The notes beneath the pieces were generated by a model that saw only the letters and a program-made list of their open reading frames with translations, searched no databases and was not told the DNA's origin. A program made the position numbers and the translations under genes. 7,005 nt of DNA. It comes from SAR116 cluster bacterium. Its GTDB lineage: Bacteria > Pseudomonadota > Alphaproteobacteria > Puniceispirillales > Puniceispirillaceae. The stretch is from NCBI GenBank assembly GCA_004213025.1, contig SHBC01000055.1, positions 1-7,005 of the forward strand, written 5' to 3'. This document shows, one piece after another, positions 6,164 to 7,005 of this stretch. Numbering within the stretch: the stretch's first letter is position 1; the number at the start of each line of letters is the position of its first letter.

Positions 6164-6205
6164 TGTTGGCAGTGGCCTGTTGGTAGTGGCCTGTTGGTGG
6201 TGGCC
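6164..6205. repeat. 14-bp triple tandem repeat in the paaI leader
   Basis: TGTTGGCAGTGGCC (6164-6177), TGTTGGTAGTGGCC (6178-6191) and TGTTGGTGGTGGCC (6192-6205) are adjacent copies differing by one or two bases. They lie 32-73 bp upstream of the paaI start, between it and the operator candidate, so they would be in the 5' leader of the operon mRNA. Confidence 0.9.
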
Positions 6206-6257
6206 CGCCGGCCATCAGCTTGACCGGCCATGCAAAACCCGGCAAGGATCATGCAAC

Positions 6258-6285
6258 GGTAAAGATTGACCGTCCGGTTAGTCAA
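6258..6285 (-). promoter_or_regulatory. Weak candidate promoter for the paaI-paaK-tetR operon
   Basis: On the minus strand TTGACT (6285-6280, 5/6 to the -35 consensus) is followed after 16 bp by TTTACC (6263-6258, 3/6 to the -10). The -35 lies inside the palindrome, which would make repression simple. The poor -10 keeps confidence low. Confidence 0.25.
6266..6285. promoter_or_regulatory. Palindromic operator candidate for the TetR regulator
   Basis: TTGACCGTCCGGTTAGTCAA has perfect outer arms (TTGAC / GTCAA) and a CCGG centre, with three mismatched pairs between. Its core resembles the ACCGACCGGTCGGT-style palindromes often seen for TetR-family proteins (11 of 14 positions). It sits between two divergent thioesterase genes, one of them heading the operon that encodes a TetR regulator. 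A lone half-site TTGACCGG also occurs at 6220-6227. Confidence 0.5.
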
Positions 6286-6345
6286 GGGCGCCGACGGGGT
6301 CTCCCGCAAAGGTCGTGGAATAGACAGCAACAGGGGTGTGGAGCG

Positions 6346-6786
6346 ATGTCAGATACCGATAGGGACGCGCCGGAGGAAACCTTCGACGCCGCCGCGGCGC
6401 AGGCACTTCTCGACGAGGTGACAGCGCCATGGGTGCGCGATCTCGGGCTGCGGGTGACCTCTGTCTCGGCGATGCAATCCTGCTTTTTCCTGCCATTCAG
6501 CGACAGGCTGACACGCGATGCCGGGATGATCTGTGGCCAGGCCATCGTCGCCGCCGCCGATACGGCGATGATCGCGGCGGTCACGGCGTCCATTGGCAGC
6601 TATGCGCCAATCACGACGGTGGATATCGCCAGCCGGTTCCTGCGCCCGCTTGGCGATGCCGGCGGCGATGTCACGGTCGACATTCTGAAGGCAGGCCGGC
6701 GACTGGTTGTCGGGCGAATCACCATCACCGACCATGCCACCGGCAAGCTTGCGGCCGATCTGACAAGCACCTACGCACGGCTCTAG
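6346..6786 (+). CDS. Second PaaI-like hotdog thioesterase
   Basis: A 146-residue protein of the hotdog thioesterase superfamily (PaaI/YdiI-like branch), expected to hydrolyse an acyl-CoA in the cytosol; the substrate is unknown. The core is GMICGQAIVAAADTAM (60-75), in which Asp72 lines up with the catalytic acid in the AxADTAM pattern, then ITTVDIASRFLRPLG (89-103) and the strand pair GDVTVDILKAGRRLVVGRI (107-125). The usual HGG or SGG loop before the helix is CGQ here, an atypical replacement. The ATG at 6346 is preferred over an in-frame ATG at 6220 because homology begins shortly after it. AGGGG (6332-6336) is a plausible ribosome site with 9-nt spacing, and the longer form would run through the operator. 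It is divergent from paaI and probably shares its control. Confidence 0.82.
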   Translation: MSDTDRDAPEETFDAAAAQALLDEVTAPWVRDLGLRVTSVSAMQSCFFLPFSDRLTRDAGMICGQAIVAAADTAMIAAVTASIGSYAPITTVDIASRFLRPLGDAGGDVTVDILKAGRRLVVGRITITDHATGKLAADLTSTYARL

Positions 6787-6806
6787 GCTCTAGGCTCTGG
6801 GCTTTG
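6779..6806 (+). repeat. 7-bp fourfold tandem repeat over a stop codon
   Basis: GGCTCTA (6779-6785), GGCTCTA (6786-6792), GGCTCTG (6793-6799) and GGCTTTG (6800-6806) run head to tail. The stop TAG of the thioesterase (6784-6786) is made by the junction of the first two copies. A short TTTGA/TCAAA inverted pair follows at 6803-6814. Confidence 0.85.
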
Positions 6807-6825
6807 AGATCAAACCGGCCAACGG

Positions 6826-7005
6826 TCACGCCAGCGGTGCGTCGATCAGCTGGCAGAGCTGGCTGTTCGCATCCGTCATCGTCTCGATGATGGTGAAATG
6901 GTTGTGGCCGGCCAGAAGCTGGCAATGGCCCGGCACGCCAAGACCCTGCCAGGCAAGCGGCAGCAGGGCGTTCTGACGGATGAATTCCGGGCGCTCATCG
7001 GCGCC
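6826..7005 (-). CDS. Alpha/beta hydrolase, C-terminal part (kynurenine formamidase-like, partial)
   Basis: The last 59 codons and TGA of a minus-strand gene that enters from the right edge; the frame is open to base 7005. The peptide opens GADERPEFIRQNALLPLAWQ, then GVPGHCQLLAGHNHFT (23-38 of the fragment). It resembles the end of alpha/beta hydrolases of the arylformamidase/esterase type, where a G-x-(D/E)-(E/x)-x-PEF-xRQ motif follows the catalytic Asp strand and a G-x-NHF motif carries the catalytic His (His36 of the fragment here). Such enzymes hydrolyse N-formylkynurenine or related esters and amides. The nucleophile serine is outside the window, so the exact substrate is uncertain. It converges on the second thioesterase, with 39 bp between the stops. 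Confidence 0.65.
   Translation of the reverse strand, partial: GADERPEFIRQNALLPLAWQGLGVPGHCQLLAGHNHFTIIETMTDANSQLCQLIDAPLA

Noticed and set aside
6133..6330. 66-residue N-terminal extension of paaI from an ATG at 6330
   Set aside because: It has no thioesterase homology, runs through the triple repeat and operator palindrome, and the ATG at 6132 has a far better ribosome site and family-like length.
6800..6820. TTTGA/TCAAA inverted repeat as a bidirectional terminator
   Set aside because: The stem is at most 5 bp around a 2-nt gap and no T-run follows on either strand.

Overview
The window is a GC-rich, tightly packed chromosomal segment that looks alphaproteobacterial. The evidence is the high-GC third codon positions, the protein sequences and the gene set; I cannot place the genus. 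It holds nine genes, two of them cut by the window edges. I see no rRNA, tRNA, CRISPR array, insertion sequence or phage gene, and no gene-free stretch over 300 bases. It reads mainly as ordinary catabolic housekeeping plus one unknown exported protein.

Layout. (a) 1-625, plus strand: the last codons of an allantoinase of the PuuE type overlap the start of ureidoglycolate lyase (allA), forming the end of a urate/allantoin degradation operon. A probable terminator hairpin follows. (b) 626-1104: a promoter overlapped by a good Fur-box-like element, a leader of about 100 nt, and a small exported four-cysteine protein of unknown function. (c) 1105-2212: a 229-bp spacer that begins with a 15-bp tandem repeat, then an EamA/DMT-type transporter. 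(d) 2232-6132, minus strand: a probable operon read paaI (thioesterase), paaK (phenylacetate-CoA ligase), a TetR-family regulator, then an amidohydrolase closely resembling 8-oxoguanine deaminase. (e) 6133-6345: a divergent control region with a 14-bp triple repeat and a palindrome typical of TetR operators. (f) 6346-6786, plus strand: a second hotdog thioesterase. (g) 6826-7005, minus strand: the C-terminus of an alpha/beta hydrolase.

How they fit together. PaaK activates phenylacetate to its CoA ester, hotdog thioesterases release CoA from dead-end thioesters, and the TetR protein probably senses an aryl-CoA and controls the divergent promoters. The ring-oxidising paaABCDE genes are not in the window. 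8-oxoguanine deaminase makes urate, which the pathway containing PuuE and AllA would break down, so two catabolic themes (purine and phenylacetate) adjoin here.

The most unusual pattern is not a gene. Six short tandem duplications (units of 7 to 16 bp, 2 to 4 copies) sit at gene ends or in spacers, and four of them overlap or start at a stop codon.
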